This document shows, piece by piece, positions 18,023 through 27,620 of a stretch of DNA of 64,000 bases (within the stretch, counting starts at the first letter, position 1; the number at the start of each line of letters is the position of its first letter). Location: NCBI GenBank assembly GCA_017935625.1, contig JAGBHC010000040.1, positions 1 to 64,000 on the forward strand. The letters are read 5' to 3'. The stretch comes from Rikenellaceae bacterium (lineage in GTDB: Bacteria; Bacteroidota; Bacteroidia; Bacteroidales; Rikenellaceae). The notes under the pieces were generated by a model, which was not told the DNA's origin, searched no databases, and saw only the letters and a list, made by a program, of their open reading frames with translations. The translations under genes and the position numbers were made by a program.

Positions 18023-18967
18023 CTATTTGTCTTTGTTCTTGTTCTTGCCTCCGAATACCGAGAAGTGGACGTAGCGGCCGGGATGCGCCTTCAGGTCTTC
18101 GAGCAGGGCGGCCAGATTGCCGCTCGCCGACACCAGCGAGTCGTAGAGGGCTTCGTCGTTCATCAGTTTGCCGAGGCTGCCTTCGCCGCGGTTGATGGCG
18201 TCGATGGTCTCATTGACCGAAGCGAGGGTCGAGGAGAGGTGGGCGACGGTTCCGGCGATGTCGGCCGAGGAGAGCGAGTCGGTGACGGTTTCGATGTTGC
18301 CGATGATGCGGTCGATGCTCTCGGCGCGCCGGCGCAGCGTGCCGGAGACGGCCGCGAGGCCGGCTATCATTTCGCGGATGTCGGTCGATTCCTTGCGGAC
18401 GATGCCGCTCAGCTCGCCGCTCAGGGCCTCGACGTTCCCGAGGGTTCCGGTGATGTGCTGCCGGTTCTCCTCGATAAGGGCGTTGAGTCCGGCCAGGGTG
18501 GCGTCCATCTCAGCGAGCGTGCCGCCGATTTTCTGTTTGAAGAACTCCAGCTCCGAACCGGCCACCTCCATGATGTCCTTGTCCATCTTCGAGCGGAGCG
18601 TGTCGCGGTTCGAGAGGAGGGTTTCGGCGCTTCCGAGTTCGATTTCGATGGCCTTGCCGCCCATGATGCCGTTGCTGAAAATCTTGGCCTGCGAGTCCGA
18701 GGGCAGCCTGTACTTCTTGTTCAGCGTCATGGCCACCACCACCCGGGAGTCGGTTTGCGGGTCGAAGCGGATGTCGCTGACGGTTCCCACCTTGAATCCC
18801 TTGATGAATACGGGCGAGGAGCTCTGCATGCCGTTCACCTGGGCATAGGTGGCGTAATAGGTGTTGTTGCGGCTCAGGAGGTCCCGGCCTTTCAGGAAAT
18901 TGACACCCCAATAGAGGCAGACGACCATCAGCAGGGCGAATCCGCCTATCTTCACTTCTCTTTTCAT
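18023..18967 (-). CDS. MCE/MlaD-family lipid-transport protein
   Basis: Protein of 314 residues with one N-terminal transmembrane helix (about 8-26) and one MCE domain (about 35-115) carrying VFIKGFKVGTVSDIRFDP and MGGKAIEIELG. A long helical region to residue 300 with repeated Leu/Ile heptads follows. Its tail, FGGKNKNKDK, is basic. MlaD-type proteins form hexameric rings that move phospholipids between inner and outer membrane. No mlaE or mlaF permease/ATPase genes are in the window, so the partner must be elsewhere. It lies 67 nt downstream of the amidase and 85 nt upstream of mutS2. Confidence 0.93.
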   Translation of the reverse strand: MKREVKIGGFALLMVVCLYWGVNFLKGRDLLSRNNTYYATYAQVNGMQSSSPVFIKGFKVGTVSDIRFDPQTDSRVVVAMTLNKKYRLPSDSQAKIFSNGIMGGKAIEIELGSAETLLSNRDTLRSKMDKDIMEVAGSELEFFKQKIGGTLAEMDATLAGLNALIEENRQHITGTLGNVEALSGELSGIVRKESTDIREMIAGLAAVSGTLRRRAESIDRIIGNIETVTDSLSSADIAGTVAHLSSTLASVNETIDAINRGEGSLGKLMNDEALYDSLVSASGNLAALLEDLKAHPGRYVHFSVFGGKNKNKDK

Positions 18968-19034
18968 AACGTTCGTTTTTCTCTTCTTTCAATCAAAAAT
19001 CGGCCGGTCGCGGAACCTCTTCCGGCGGCCCTCT

Positions 19035-20234
19035 CTACTTTCCGGCTGCCGCTGCGGCCTGGGCCAGCGTGGCGGACTTGCCGTCCACGAATGCCGCGAC
19101 GAAGGCGTCCGGAACGTGTTTCTTCACTTCGCGCAGCTTGGCTTTGGCCTTGTCCAGGTCGTTGAAGCTGCCCACGTAGTATTTATAACGGCTGCCTATC
19201 CGTTTTTCCGTCACTTTGCCCTTGTAGGCGCCGAACCGTTTGCTGTTGATGGGGATGCGCTCCGTGGAGCTGCATACCTGGATGCGGTACTCGACCTTCG
19301 ATTTTTTGCCCGCATCGCTCTGCCGCACCGGGGTGCCGGTCTCGGCGGCGCTCTGGCTGCGGGGGGCGGAGGTCTGCTCCTGTGCCGCGCTCTGCGACGG
19401 GGACTCGGGGACGGTGTCGGAGAGGGTGATGACGTGGTTGCGTCCCTCCATCTTGCTCTTGTACTCGCTGAAGGCGTTGAACAGCGACCGCACGATGCGC
19501 TGCTGTCCGGCCTCCGAAACCAGGAACTGCCGGTCGGAATCGTTGCTGATGAAGCCGATTTCGGTCAGCACGCTCGGCATGGCGGTCTTCCACAGCACCA
19601 GATAGGGGGCCTGCCGTGCGCCGCGGTCGGCCAGTCCGGTGTTGGTCCTGTAGTGGCGCTGTATCATCTCGGCGAAGAGCATGCTGTTGTCCTGGTAGGC
19701 GTACTGCATCAGCGAGAACATGATGTAGCTTTCGGGCGAGCCGGGGACGTAGCCTTCGTATTTGGTGGAGTAGTCCTCCTCGTACTGCACCACGTCGTTC
19801 TCGCGCATGGCTTCGGCCAGGTTCTTTTCGGTCTTGTCCATACCCATCACGAACGACGAGTTGCCGTGTGCGCTCTTGCCGGCCACGGCATCGACGTGTA
19901 TCGACAGGAAGAGGTCGGCTCCCGCCTTGTTGGCGATGTCGCCCCGTTTGTAGAGGTCCACGTAGACGTCGGTCGAACGGGTGTAGACGACCTTCACTTC
20001 GGGATAGTTCTCCCGGATGAGTTTCCCCAGTTTCAGGGCCACGCTGAGCGTGATGTTCTTTTCGAGATACTTTCCGTAGGTGCATCCGGGGTCCTTGCCT
20101 CCGTGTCCGGCGTCGAGCACCACGGTGTTCACCGCGGCGCGTTTGTTCTCGGAGAATGCGTTGCCGCACAACAACGTGCAGGTCATGTACGTTACTATAA
20201 CCGGAATCAGGGCGTATTTTGCGGTAACTTTCAT
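19035..20234 (-). CDS. N-acetylmuramoyl-L-alanine amidase with SPOR-like C-terminus
   Basis: Periplasmic peptidoglycan amidase of 399 residues. The signal peptide covers about 1-28. The Amidase_3 zinc site is H44 (LDAGHGGKD), E58 (KYLEKN) and H113 (SIHVDAV), with catalytic E225 in LTEIGFISN. The family autoinhibitory region is not obvious. After a Ser/Gln-rich linker (about 275-315), residues 318-385 resemble a SPOR domain that binds denuded glycan (VEYRIQVCSST, YKYYVGSFNDLDKAKAKL, AFVAAF). It probably acts in cell separation. It is the first gene of the leftward envelope run and diverges from lptD. Confidence 0.94.
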   Translation of the reverse strand: MKVTAKYALIPVIVTYMTCTLLCGNAFSENKRAAVNTVVLDAGHGGKDPGCTYGKYLEKNITLSVALKLGKLIRENYPEVKVVYTRSTDVYVDLYKRGDIANKAGADLFLSIHVDAVAGKSAHGNSSFVMGMDKTEKNLAEAMRENDVVQYEEDYSTKYEGYVPGSPESYIMFSLMQYAYQDNSMLFAEMIQRHYRTNTGLADRGARQAPYLVLWKTAMPSVLTEIGFISNDSDRQFLVSEAGQQRIVRSLFNAFSEYKSKMEGRNHVITLSDTVPESPSQSAAQEQTSAPRSQSAAETGTPVRQSDAGKKSKVEYRIQVCSSTERIPINSKRFGAYKGKVTEKRIGSRYKYYVGSFNDLDKAKAKLREVKKHVPDAFVAAFVDGKSATLAQAAAAAGK

Positions 20235-20325
20235 AGTGCCGATTTGAAGTATCTGCGATTTTTTAATTACATTTGCGCACGTAAAAACGGGATTTTGCGG
20301 GATGTTAGCCCTTTGTCTCCGTCGT

Positions 20326-20359
20326 TTTGCCGGCTTGCCGGCAAAGGTACTAATTTTTG
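20326..20359. promoter_or_regulatory. Divergent promoters for the amidase and lptD
   Basis: On the minus strand TACCTTTG at 20342-20349 is a perfect -7 box for the amidase gene. On the plus strand TTTG at 20326-20329, a 21-nt spacer and TAATTTTTG at 20351-20359 is a near match for lptD. The two sets overlap, so the genes may compete for polymerase. Confidence 0.55.
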
Positions 20360-20378
20360 TGGAATTTTGAACGGAAAA

Positions 20379-23138
20379 GTGTTAAAATATATCGGAGTTC
20401 CCCTGCTCGCCCTCTGCTTCGTGCAGATGGTGTTCGGGCTTTCGCCGCGGGGCGCCGCGGGGCGTTCGCTCTACGTGGCGGGCTTCGGGGGCGGGGACAC
20501 CCTCCGCGGACGGGAGGCCCGCCGGGAGGGCGTGCCGGAGGTTGCGCCGCTCCCGGCGGTGCTTCCCGACTCGTCGGCCCGGGCGTCGCTTCCGGCCGAT
20601 TCGCTCTCGGCGGGCGATGTGCCCGCACGCGACTCGCTGCTCTCCGACACGGCCGAGCTGCCGCTGGCCAAGAGCTTTCTGGAGGATGTCATCAGCGGAA
20701 CCAACACCGACTCGATGGTCTACGACGTGGAGGCCAACATCATCTACCTCTACAACGAGGGCGACGTCACCTATCAGGATATGAACATGAAGGCCGACTT
20801 CATGCGCATCGACATGGAGACCAAAGAGATTTTCGCCAACGGAAAGCGCGACACGGTGGACGGCGTGCCGACCGTCACCCGTCCCGAATTCACCCAGAAG
20901 GAACAGGCTTTCCAGATGGATACCATCACCTACAACATCGAGACCGAGAAGGCCAAAATCAAGGGCATCACCACCCAGGAGGGGGAGGGGTATCTGACAG
21001 GACAGTCGGTGAAGCGCATGCCCGACAACACCATCAACATCGCCCGCGGCCGCTATACCACGTGCGACATCGTGGAACACCCCCATTTCTATCTTCAGCT
21101 CTCCAAGGCGAAGGTGATTCCCGGCAAGAAGGTGGTCACCGGTCCGGCCTACATGGTGCTGGAGGATGTGCCGCTGCCGATATTCGTGCCGGAGGGTTTC
21201 TTCCCGATGAACACCGGCCCCCGCTCGGGCTTCATCATGCCCTCCTACGGCGAGGAGTCGATAAAGGGTTTCTTCATCCGGGACGGAGGCTACTATTTCG
21301 CCATCAACGACTACATCGACCTGCGGGTGCTGGGCGGTATCTACACGCTCGGTTCGTGGGAGACTTCGCTGGAGTCCAACTACATGAAGCGCTACAAGTA
21401 CCGCGGCAGCTTCTCGGCCCGCTACTCGAAGGACATCATCGGCGAGAAAGGGGCGGCCGACTATGTGAACATGAGTAACTTCAAGGTCACGTGGACCCAT
21501 TCGCAGGACGCCAAGGCCCGCCCCAATTCGACCTTCGCGGCCAGCGTGAACTTCTCGACCAGCGGATATGCCAAGTACGGCTCCACGACCCTGAACGACT
21601 ACCTGAATACGCAGACCAACTCGTCGATTTCCTATTCCAAGAAGTGGGCGGGCACTCCGTTCTCGTTTTCGACCAACTTCCAGCATTCGCAGAACTCGCG
21701 CGACACGACCATCGCCATCACCTTCCCGAATGCGGTGTTCAACATGTCGAAAATCTTCCCCTTCCGGCGCAAGAGCGGCAGCGGCAAGCAGCGCTGGTAC
21801 GAGAAAATCTCGCTCAGCTATTCGGGCGCTCTTACCAATACCCTGAAAGCCAACGAAAAGGAGCTGTTCAAGAGCAGCTCGCTGAAGAACATGCGCAGCG
21901 GTGTGACCCATTCGATTCCGGTCAATGCCTCGTTCACCGTGCTCAACTACATCAACCTCACCCCCTCGTTCAACTACAACGAGCGCTGGTATTTCAAGAA
22001 GGTGATGCGCAGCTGGGACCCGGAGGCGGGCGCGGTGGTGCCCACCGACACGACCTACGGTTTCTACCGGGTCTTCGACTACAACTTCAGCGTCTCGACC
22101 GATACCAAGATTTACGCCCGCTTCGACATGAAGAACCAGAACGGCTGGCTCAAGGCGGTGCGCTTCACGCTCGCCCCTAACTTCGGATTCTCCTATACGC
22201 CCGATTTCAGCCACCCCAAGTACGGCTACTACCGGGCCGTGCAGAGCGACCGGACGGGCCGCATCGGCTACTATTCGCCCTATGCCGATGCGGTGTACGG
22301 CGTGCCGGGTGCGGGCCGCTCCGCCGCACTGACCTTCAGCCTGGCCAGCACCCTGGAGGCCAAGGTGCGCTCCGACCGCGACACGTCGGGGGTGCGGAAG
22401 CTGAAACTCATCGAGAACCTCTCCATCAGCGGCAGCTACAACTTCCTGGCCGACTCGCTGAACCTCTCGCTGCTGGCGGTGAACTTCCGGACCACCATCC
22501 GCGGCAACTTCGGTTTCAACATCTCGGCCACGGTGGACCCCTACGAGGTGGACAAGACCACGGGCGCCCGCATCAACAAGCTCTATCTGCGCAAGGGCAA
22601 GCTGGGCCGCATCGCCAGCACCAGCTGGGCGTTCGGCTACACCTTCAACAGCCGCAACAACCGCAGCCAGGCGGCGGTGAACGACATCAACAGCTACGCT
22701 CCCGACCTGCCCGAATATACCAATCCGTTCTACGACCCCAACCACGAGATGGACCCCCTCACGCGGCGTCAGCTCATGACGGCCAGCTACTACGACTTCT
22801 CGCTGCCGTGGAACCTGGGTTTCAACTACTCCATGTCCTACACCAACAACGGCATCCGCAAGCGGGTTTCGCAGACGCTGGGCTTCAACGGCAGCTTCTC
22901 GCCGACACCCAAGTGGGGCGTCACCTTCAGCGGCGGTTACGATTTCTCGGCCAAGAAGATTACGCCGGGCGTGGTGACCTTCTCGCGCGACCTCCACTGC
23001 TGGCAGATGAACCTGAGCTGGGTGCCGGTGGGCTATCGCAAGAGCTGGAGTTTCAGCATCTCGGCCAAGTCGTCGCTGTTGCAGGATTTGAAATACGACA
23101 AGAGCAACAGCCACTACGACAGCCTCTACGACTACTAA
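20379..23138 (+). CDS. lptD: LPS-assembly protein LptD homologue
   Basis: Outer-membrane beta-barrel of 919 residues that inserts lipopolysaccharide. The N-terminus, KYIGVPLLALCFVQMVFG, is a signal peptide. A Ser/Asp/Pro-rich stretch leads to the OstA-like periplasmic jelly-roll (about 105-260: YDVEANIIYLYNEGDVTYQD, IARGRYTTCDIVEHPHFY). The barrel then begins at VPLPIFVPEGFFPMNTGPRS and ends in aromatic-rich strands, with terminal SLYDY. I chose the GTG at 20379; a TTG at 20367 is also possible, and the long upstream frame has no start context. This is the Bacteroidetes form, divergent from E. coli LptD. Confidence 0.9.
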   Translation: MLKYIGVPLLALCFVQMVFGLSPRGAAGRSLYVAGFGGGDTLRGREARREGVPEVAPLPAVLPDSSARASLPADSLSAGDVPARDSLLSDTAELPLAKSFLEDVISGTNTDSMVYDVEANIIYLYNEGDVTYQDMNMKADFMRIDMETKEIFANGKRDTVDGVPTVTRPEFTQKEQAFQMDTITYNIETEKAKIKGITTQEGEGYLTGQSVKRMPDNTINIARGRYTTCDIVEHPHFYLQLSKAKVIPGKKVVTGPAYMVLEDVPLPIFVPEGFFPMNTGPRSGFIMPSYGEESIKGFFIRDGGYYFAINDYIDLRVLGGIYTLGSWETSLESNYMKRYKYRGSFSARYSKDIIGEKGAADYVNMSNFKVTWTHSQDAKARPNSTFAASVNFSTSGYAKYGSTTLNDYLNTQTNSSISYSKKWAGTPFSFSTNFQHSQNSRDTTIAITFPNAVFNMSKIFPFRRKSGSGKQRWYEKISLSYSGALTNTLKANEKELFKSSSLKNMRSGVTHSIPVNASFTVLNYINLTPSFNYNERWYFKKVMRSWDPEAGAVVPTDTTYGFYRVFDYNFSVSTDTKIYARFDMKNQNGWLKAVRFTLAPNFGFSYTPDFSHPKYGYYRAVQSDRTGRIGYYSPYADAVYGVPGAGRSAALTFSLASTLEAKVRSDRDTSGVRKLKLIENLSISGSYNFLADSLNLSLLAVNFRTTIRGNFGFNISATVDPYEVDKTTGARINKLYLRKGKLGRIASTSWAFGYTFNSRNNRSQAAVNDINSYAPDLPEYTNPFYDPNHEMDPLTRRQLMTASYYDFSLPWNLGFNYSMSYTNNGIRKRVSQTLGFNGSFSPTPKWGVTFSGGYDFSAKKITPGVVTFSRDLHCWQMNLSWVPVGYRKSWSFSISAKSSLLQDLKYDKSNSHYDSLYDY

Positions 23139-23204
23139 CGGGGGCGCGGCCCGCGGGTCGCTGCCCGCTGCATAAATGGAAGAAACCTAACTTTACGTTC
23201 AACT

Positions 23205-25313
23205 ATGAAAAAGAGAATATTCGCACTTATGGCATTTGCAACAGTTATGTCGTCCTGCGGCGGCAGTGACGAAAATCCGTTGTTGAGCGACTTCAATACG
23301 CCGTTCGACACTCCGCCTTTCGACAGAATCGAGCTGGAGCACTATCAGCCGGCCTTCGAGGCGGCGATTCGCGAGGCCCGTGCCGAGATGGACGCCATCG
23401 TGGCCGACCCGGCGGCTCCCACTTTCGAGAACACCATCGTGGCGCTGGAGCGCAGCGGCAGCCGGCTGACCGCCATCGAGGGCATCTTCTTCAACCTGCT
23501 CGAGGCCGAGACCTCGGACCGCATGCAGGAGATAGCCCTGCAGGTGCAGCCCCTGCTCACCGAGTTCGCCAACGACATGAGCCTCAATCCTGCGCTCTTC
23601 GCCCGCGTCAAGGCCGTCTACGACAGCCGGGCCGACCTGCCGCTGGATGCCGAGCAGCAGATGCTGCTGGAGAAGACCTACAAGAGTTTCGCCCGCAACG
23701 GCGCCAACCTCAGCGAGGAGGACAAGGAAAAGTACCGCGCCCTGTCCGGCGAGCTCTCGCAGCTGACCATCCGCTTCGGCCAGAACGTGCTCTCGGCCAC
23801 CAACGCCTTCACCGTTCACATCGCGCCGGAGGATTCGGCCCGGGTGGCCGAACTGCCCGAATTCGTGCGCGAGTCGATGGCCGAGGAGGCTGTCGCCCGC
23901 GGCGAGCAGGGCTGGACGGTGACGCTTCAGGCTCCGAGCATGGTTCCCTTTATGACCTATTCGACCGACCGCACGCTCAAGGAGCAGTTGTGGCGGGCCT
24001 ACAACACCCGTGCTTTCGGCGGCGAATTCGACAACTCCGATATCGTGCGCCGCATTGCGGAGCTGCGGCTCGGCGTGGCCAATCTGCTGGGCTACGACAC
24101 CTATGCCGATTATGTGCTGGAGGAGCGCATGGCCGAGAGCAGCACGGCGGTGAACGAGTTCCTCGAGGGCCTGCTGCGTTCGACCCGGGAGTATGCCCTG
24201 GACGACTACCGGACCATTCGCGACTACGCCGTCCGCAGCGGACTCTACGGCCCGGATTTCGAGTTCATGCCCTGGGACTGGGCCTACTTCAACGAGAAGT
24301 ACAAGAACGAGAAGTACAGCCTCAACGAGGAGCAGATAAAGCCCTATCTCCGGCTGGAGAATGTCAAGAAGGGTGTCTTTCTGCTGGCGGAGAAGCTCTA
24401 CGGTCTGACTTTCAAGGAGAACAAGGAGATTCCCGTCTTCAACCGGGAGGTGGAGACCTACGAGGTCTACGACGGCGACCGCCTGATGGCGATTCTCTAC
24501 CTCGACTTCTTCCCGCGCGAGAGCAAGCGCGGCGGAGCGTGGATGACCAACTTCCGCGAGATGAGCACCGATGCCGACGGCCGCGAGATACGTCCGCTGG
24601 TGTCGCTGACCACCAACTTCACCAAGCCCACCGCCACCACGCCCTCGCTGCTCACCTTCGACGAGTTCGAGACCTTCCTGCACGAGTTCGGCCACTGCCT
24701 GCACGGCATACTGGCCGAGGGCAAATACGCTTCGGTGACGGGAACCAACGTCTATCGCGATTTCGTGGAGCTGCCCTCCCAGATAATGGAGAACTTCGCC
24801 ACCGAGCGCGAATTCCTCGACCTGTGGGCCGTGCACTACCAGACCGGCGAGAAGATGCCCCAGGAGCTCATCGACAAGATTATCGCCGCCAAGAACTATC
24901 TGGCGGCCTATTCCAACGTGCGCCAGCTCTCGTTCGGCATCGACGACATGGCATGGCACTCGCTCGCCGAGCCCTATACGGGCGACGTGGAGAGTTTCGA
25001 GAAGCGTGCGACCGCATCCGCGCAGGTGCTTCCCGCCATCGACGGAACCTGCTTCTCGACCAGTTTCTCGCACATCTTCGCCGGAGGATATGCCGCGGGC
25101 TATTACAGCTACAAGTGGGCCGAGGTGCTGGAGGCCGATGCCTTCTCGCTCTTCCGCGAAAAGGGTATCTTCAACCCCGAGGTGGCTGCGGGATTCCGCA
25201 AGCTGCTCAGCAAGGGCGGCAGCGAACACCCCATGAAACTCTATGTCGAGTTCCGCGGACACAAGCCCGATGTGGAGGCCCTGCTGACGAAGATGGGACT
25301 CGAGAAGAAATAA
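23205..25313 (+). CDS. M3-family metallopeptidase lipoprotein (Dcp-like)
   Basis: Zinc peptidase of 702 residues related to peptidyl-dipeptidase Dcp and oligopeptidase A. Signal peptide with lipobox ending MSSCGG (Cys18) predicts a periplasmic lipoprotein. The zinc motif is FLHEFGHCLHG, HEFGH at 493-497, with the downstream Glu in YRDFVELPSQIMEN. The FSHIFAGGYAAGYYSYKWAEV segment near the C-terminus is the M3 substrate-binding tyrosine region. Length matches Dcp (about 680-700). A -7-like TAACTTTA precedes it at 23188. The GT2-like gene follows after 29 nt. Confidence 0.95.
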   Translation: MKKRIFALMAFATVMSSCGGSDENPLLSDFNTPFDTPPFDRIELEHYQPAFEAAIREARAEMDAIVADPAAPTFENTIVALERSGSRLTAIEGIFFNLLEAETSDRMQEIALQVQPLLTEFANDMSLNPALFARVKAVYDSRADLPLDAEQQMLLEKTYKSFARNGANLSEEDKEKYRALSGELSQLTIRFGQNVLSATNAFTVHIAPEDSARVAELPEFVRESMAEEAVARGEQGWTVTLQAPSMVPFMTYSTDRTLKEQLWRAYNTRAFGGEFDNSDIVRRIAELRLGVANLLGYDTYADYVLEERMAESSTAVNEFLEGLLRSTREYALDDYRTIRDYAVRSGLYGPDFEFMPWDWAYFNEKYKNEKYSLNEEQIKPYLRLENVKKGVFLLAEKLYGLTFKENKEIPVFNREVETYEVYDGDRLMAILYLDFFPRESKRGGAWMTNFREMSTDADGREIRPLVSLTTNFTKPTATTPSLLTFDEFETFLHEFGHCLHGILAEGKYASVTGTNVYRDFVELPSQIMENFATEREFLDLWAVHYQTGEKMPQELIDKIIAAKNYLAAYSNVRQLSFGIDDMAWHSLAEPYTGDVESFEKRATASAQVLPAIDGTCFSTSFSHIFAGGYAAGYYSYKWAEVLEADAFSLFREKGIFNPEVAAGFRKLLSKGGSEHPMKLYVEFRGHKPDVEALLTKMGLEKK

Positions 25314-25342
25314 ACCATGTCTGAGCGAATCAAGGGATTGCT

Positions 25343-26053
25343 ATGATACATATCATCACACCGGTCAAGGATTCCATCGAGCGGACGCTCAAGACCGTGG
25401 AGGCCGTCTGCCGGTCGGGAATCGACGAACCCCACACCTATACGGTCTACAACGATTTCAGTACGGAGGAGAACACGCGTCTGTTGGAGCAGGCATCCGC
25501 CGAGCAGGGTTTCGCGCTGGTCAATATGAGCGAGGTGACCACTCATCCCTCGCCCAATTACAGGCTGGTGCTGCAAATGGCCCAGCAGGCGGCCCTGGAG
25601 GCAGGAGCCGTGCTGGTGATTGTGGAGAGCGACGTGATTGTGGCTCCCGACACGATTGCCCGGATGGCCGAACGGGTGCGCACCGCTCCGAAGGCGGGCA
25701 TTCTGGCGGCGGTGACGGTCGATGAGCACGGGGCGATAAACTACCCCTATCTGTTTGCCGCGGGTATGCAGAAGGGTACCTTCTCCGTTCGCAAACATCT
25801 GAGCTTCTGCTGTTCGGCCCTCTCCCCGGCGCTGCTGCAAGGGTTCGACTTCCGCCAGCTCGACCCCACCAAGTCGTGGTTCGACGTGTTCATTTCGCAC
25901 AAGTCGTTGAAGCTGGGACTCGACAATCTGCTGTGTACCGACCTGCCGGTCTACCATTCGCCGCACGGCAGCCGTCCGCACAAGCTGTTGAAGAAGACCA
26001 ATCCGTTCAGATACTACTGGCAGAAACTGATTCACGGCCGCGACAAGATATAA
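25343..26053 (+). CDS. Glycosyltransferase family 2-like protein
   Basis: Cytosolic protein of 236 residues. MIHIITPVKDSIERTLKTVE followed by TYTVYNDFSTEEN is the GT-A nucleotide-binding start of family 2. VLVIVESDVIVAPDTIARM contains an E-S-D acidic triad at the usual D-x-D position. The C-terminus is basic (HKLLKKTNPFRYYWQKLIHG), suggesting peripheral membrane contact. The acceptor is unknown; an LPS or glycolipid sugar is the obvious possibility since lptD lies upstream, but that is inference. It ends 43 nt before a strong terminator. Confidence 0.83.
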   Translation: MIHIITPVKDSIERTLKTVEAVCRSGIDEPHTYTVYNDFSTEENTRLLEQASAEQGFALVNMSEVTTHPSPNYRLVLQMAQQAALEAGAVLVIVESDVIVAPDTIARMAERVRTAPKAGILAAVTVDEHGAINYPYLFAAGMQKGTFSVRKHLSFCCSALSPALLQGFDFRQLDPTKSWFDVFISHKSLKLGLDNLLCTDLPVYHSPHGSRPHKLLKKTNPFRYYWQKLIHGRDKI

Positions 26054-26096
26054 GGGCGGTCGGAAAGACACCTCTCCCGAAAGGGGGAGGCGACAG

Positions 26097-26135
26097 AAAA
26101 GGGAAGCGGCTTTTGCGAAAGCTGCTTCCCTTTTT
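26097..26135 (+). terminator. Strong intrinsic terminator
   Basis: A 17-bp stem with one G-T pair (26097-26113 with 26118-26134), 4-nt loop and a run of T. Flanking A-run on the left makes it usable in both directions for the two convergent genes. Confidence 0.9.
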
Positions 26136-26141
26136 GCCGAT

Positions 26142-26303
26142 GGCTGGCGTGTCCGAGTTCGTTTCGTGTTCGTGGGAGTGTCCGCGAGAGGCTGGCGTAT
26201 CTGCGGCCGAGGGAGGTGCCTGCGAGAGGCTGGCGTGTCCGTGGCCGGGGGGAGTGTCCGCGAGAGGCTGGCGTGTCCGCGGCCGAGGGAGTGTCCGCGC
26301 GGG
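26142..26303. repeat. 38-bp tandem repeat between convergent genes
   Basis: Four imperfect units begin GGCTGGCGT at 26142, 26190, 26228 and 26266 (spacings 48, 38, 38). Each continues TGTCCG or TATCTG, then GGCCGAGGGAG and GTGTCCGCGAGA. It is not a CRISPR, since there are no unique spacers. Confidence 0.85.
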
Positions 26304-26316
26304 GGCTCCTATTCTC

Positions 26317-27345
26317 CTATTTGAATGTCCGGTCGAGTCTGGCGAGCCAGCACATGCCATTGTCGTCTTTAACCACCGCATAGATGCTCCCGTCGGTGTC
26401 GTCGGCTGCGAGGGCATAGACCGACCGGTCGGTATCGAACGCTTTCAGCGGGCGGCATTTCCAGTCGAAGAGGGCGATGCGTTCGTAATCCGGCGTATGG
26501 ATATCCTTGCTCATGGCTCCGAAGATGTATCGGTCGGTAACGCACAGGGCGGAAAACCCGTAGATGCGTCCCGTTCCGGGATTCAGGAATGCGGGTTCGA
26601 CGAAACGGCCGGTTCCGATGGCCTCGATTCGTTTGCCGGAGAGGTCGAATGTCTCCAGCAGGAGCCCTTTGGAGAGCACTCCCACGGCCAGTTTCCGGAA
26701 ATCGGGCGAGGCTTTGATGTGACACTGCTGGTAGAGGGTGAACTGTCCGTTGGCGGTCGTGTCGCCGATGTCGAACGGAAATTCGGTGTAGCGGTCGGTC
26801 TCCGTTCCGTTCTCCCACAGGGTCATGCGGGGTGTCGCCCCGTCTTTGGACAGAAAGCTGACCTGGTTGTAGGCGAATTTCCGACCTCCGGGAAGTTCGA
26901 TGTCCGACACGGACCACTTCGATGACATTTCCGAACTCTCCACTTTCGGAAATTCGCCGCGAAGCACGTCATCGATGGCGAACGTATTGACTGTCTTTGT
27001 GCCCGAATCGAGGAATACAACCTGTCCGGATGTCTTGTCGAGGTGCAGGTCTCTCGGGGCTATCGCCTCGCCGGGGCCCCGTCCGGGTTTCAGACACCGG
27101 GTTTTCAGCAGGCCGGTGTGTTTGTCGTAGATGTGGATGAAGTGGTCCTGAAACACTCCGTATACGATTAGGTTGTCTTCGTAAACGTCCATGCCCGAGA
27201 TTCCTTTTATGGGGAGGTCTTCTTCGGAGAGCGGAACGAATTGCGCGGTCCGGGTCTCCTTGAATTCGGGCAGGGCATACTCCTGTTCGCTGCCGGAGCA
27301 TCCGGCGAAGAGGAGCAGCAGGCTGAAAATGTGTAATCTATTCAT
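26317..27345 (-). CDS. BF3164-like six-bladed beta-propeller lipoprotein
   Basis: Exported protein of 342 residues with lipobox LLFAGC (Cys16). The mature part reads as repeated propeller blades. Markers include GMDVYEDNLIVYGVFQDHFI, KPGRGPGEAIAPRDLHLD and LDSGTKTVNTFAID. It fits the BF3164/TolB-like 6-bladed propeller proteins that are abundant in Bacteroidales and mostly uncharacterised. No catalytic motif is visible; a surface or periplasmic binding role is an inference. It is transcribed alone and is convergent with the GT2-like gene. Confidence 0.8.
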   Translation of the reverse strand: MNRLHIFSLLLLFAGCSGSEQEYALPEFKETRTAQFVPLSEEDLPIKGISGMDVYEDNLIVYGVFQDHFIHIYDKHTGLLKTRCLKPGRGPGEAIAPRDLHLDKTSGQVVFLDSGTKTVNTFAIDDVLRGEFPKVESSEMSSKWSVSDIELPGGRKFAYNQVSFLSKDGATPRMTLWENGTETDRYTEFPFDIGDTTANGQFTLYQQCHIKASPDFRKLAVGVLSKGLLLETFDLSGKRIEAIGTGRFVEPAFLNPGTGRIYGFSALCVTDRYIFGAMSKDIHTPDYERIALFDWKCRPLKAFDTDRSVYALAADDTDGSIYAVVKDDNGMCWLARLDRTFK

Positions 27346-27620
27346 AATCTTTGTTATTAGTGGCTTTTCGGACCGTGGGATTCGCCGCCTGAGAATCCGT
27401 CCCGACCGGTGCCGTTTTCATCTTGTCGGGTGGTTGGCCGCATACGGGACGGGGCCGTTCGCGAAATCCGGCATTGTCGCCGCATATCCGTTCGCCGCCG
27501 TCGGCGACGAGAGGGGGGCGGAGTCCCGGGCGTCGGTTCGTGCGCCTCCCCTTTATTCCGAAGGGGACGGATACGGCAGTAGGCGAATAGGCGGAAATTC
27601 CATGGTATCCGATTTATGTA

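Noticed and set aside
19116-20378. Long upstream extension of the lptD frame
   Set aside because: It is antisense to the amidase gene and lies upstream of the predicted lptD promoter and signal peptide.
26142-26303. Possible CRISPR array
   Set aside because: The tandem units adjoin directly with no unique spacers, and no cas genes are present. The same applies to the 10-, 14- and 74-bp arrays.
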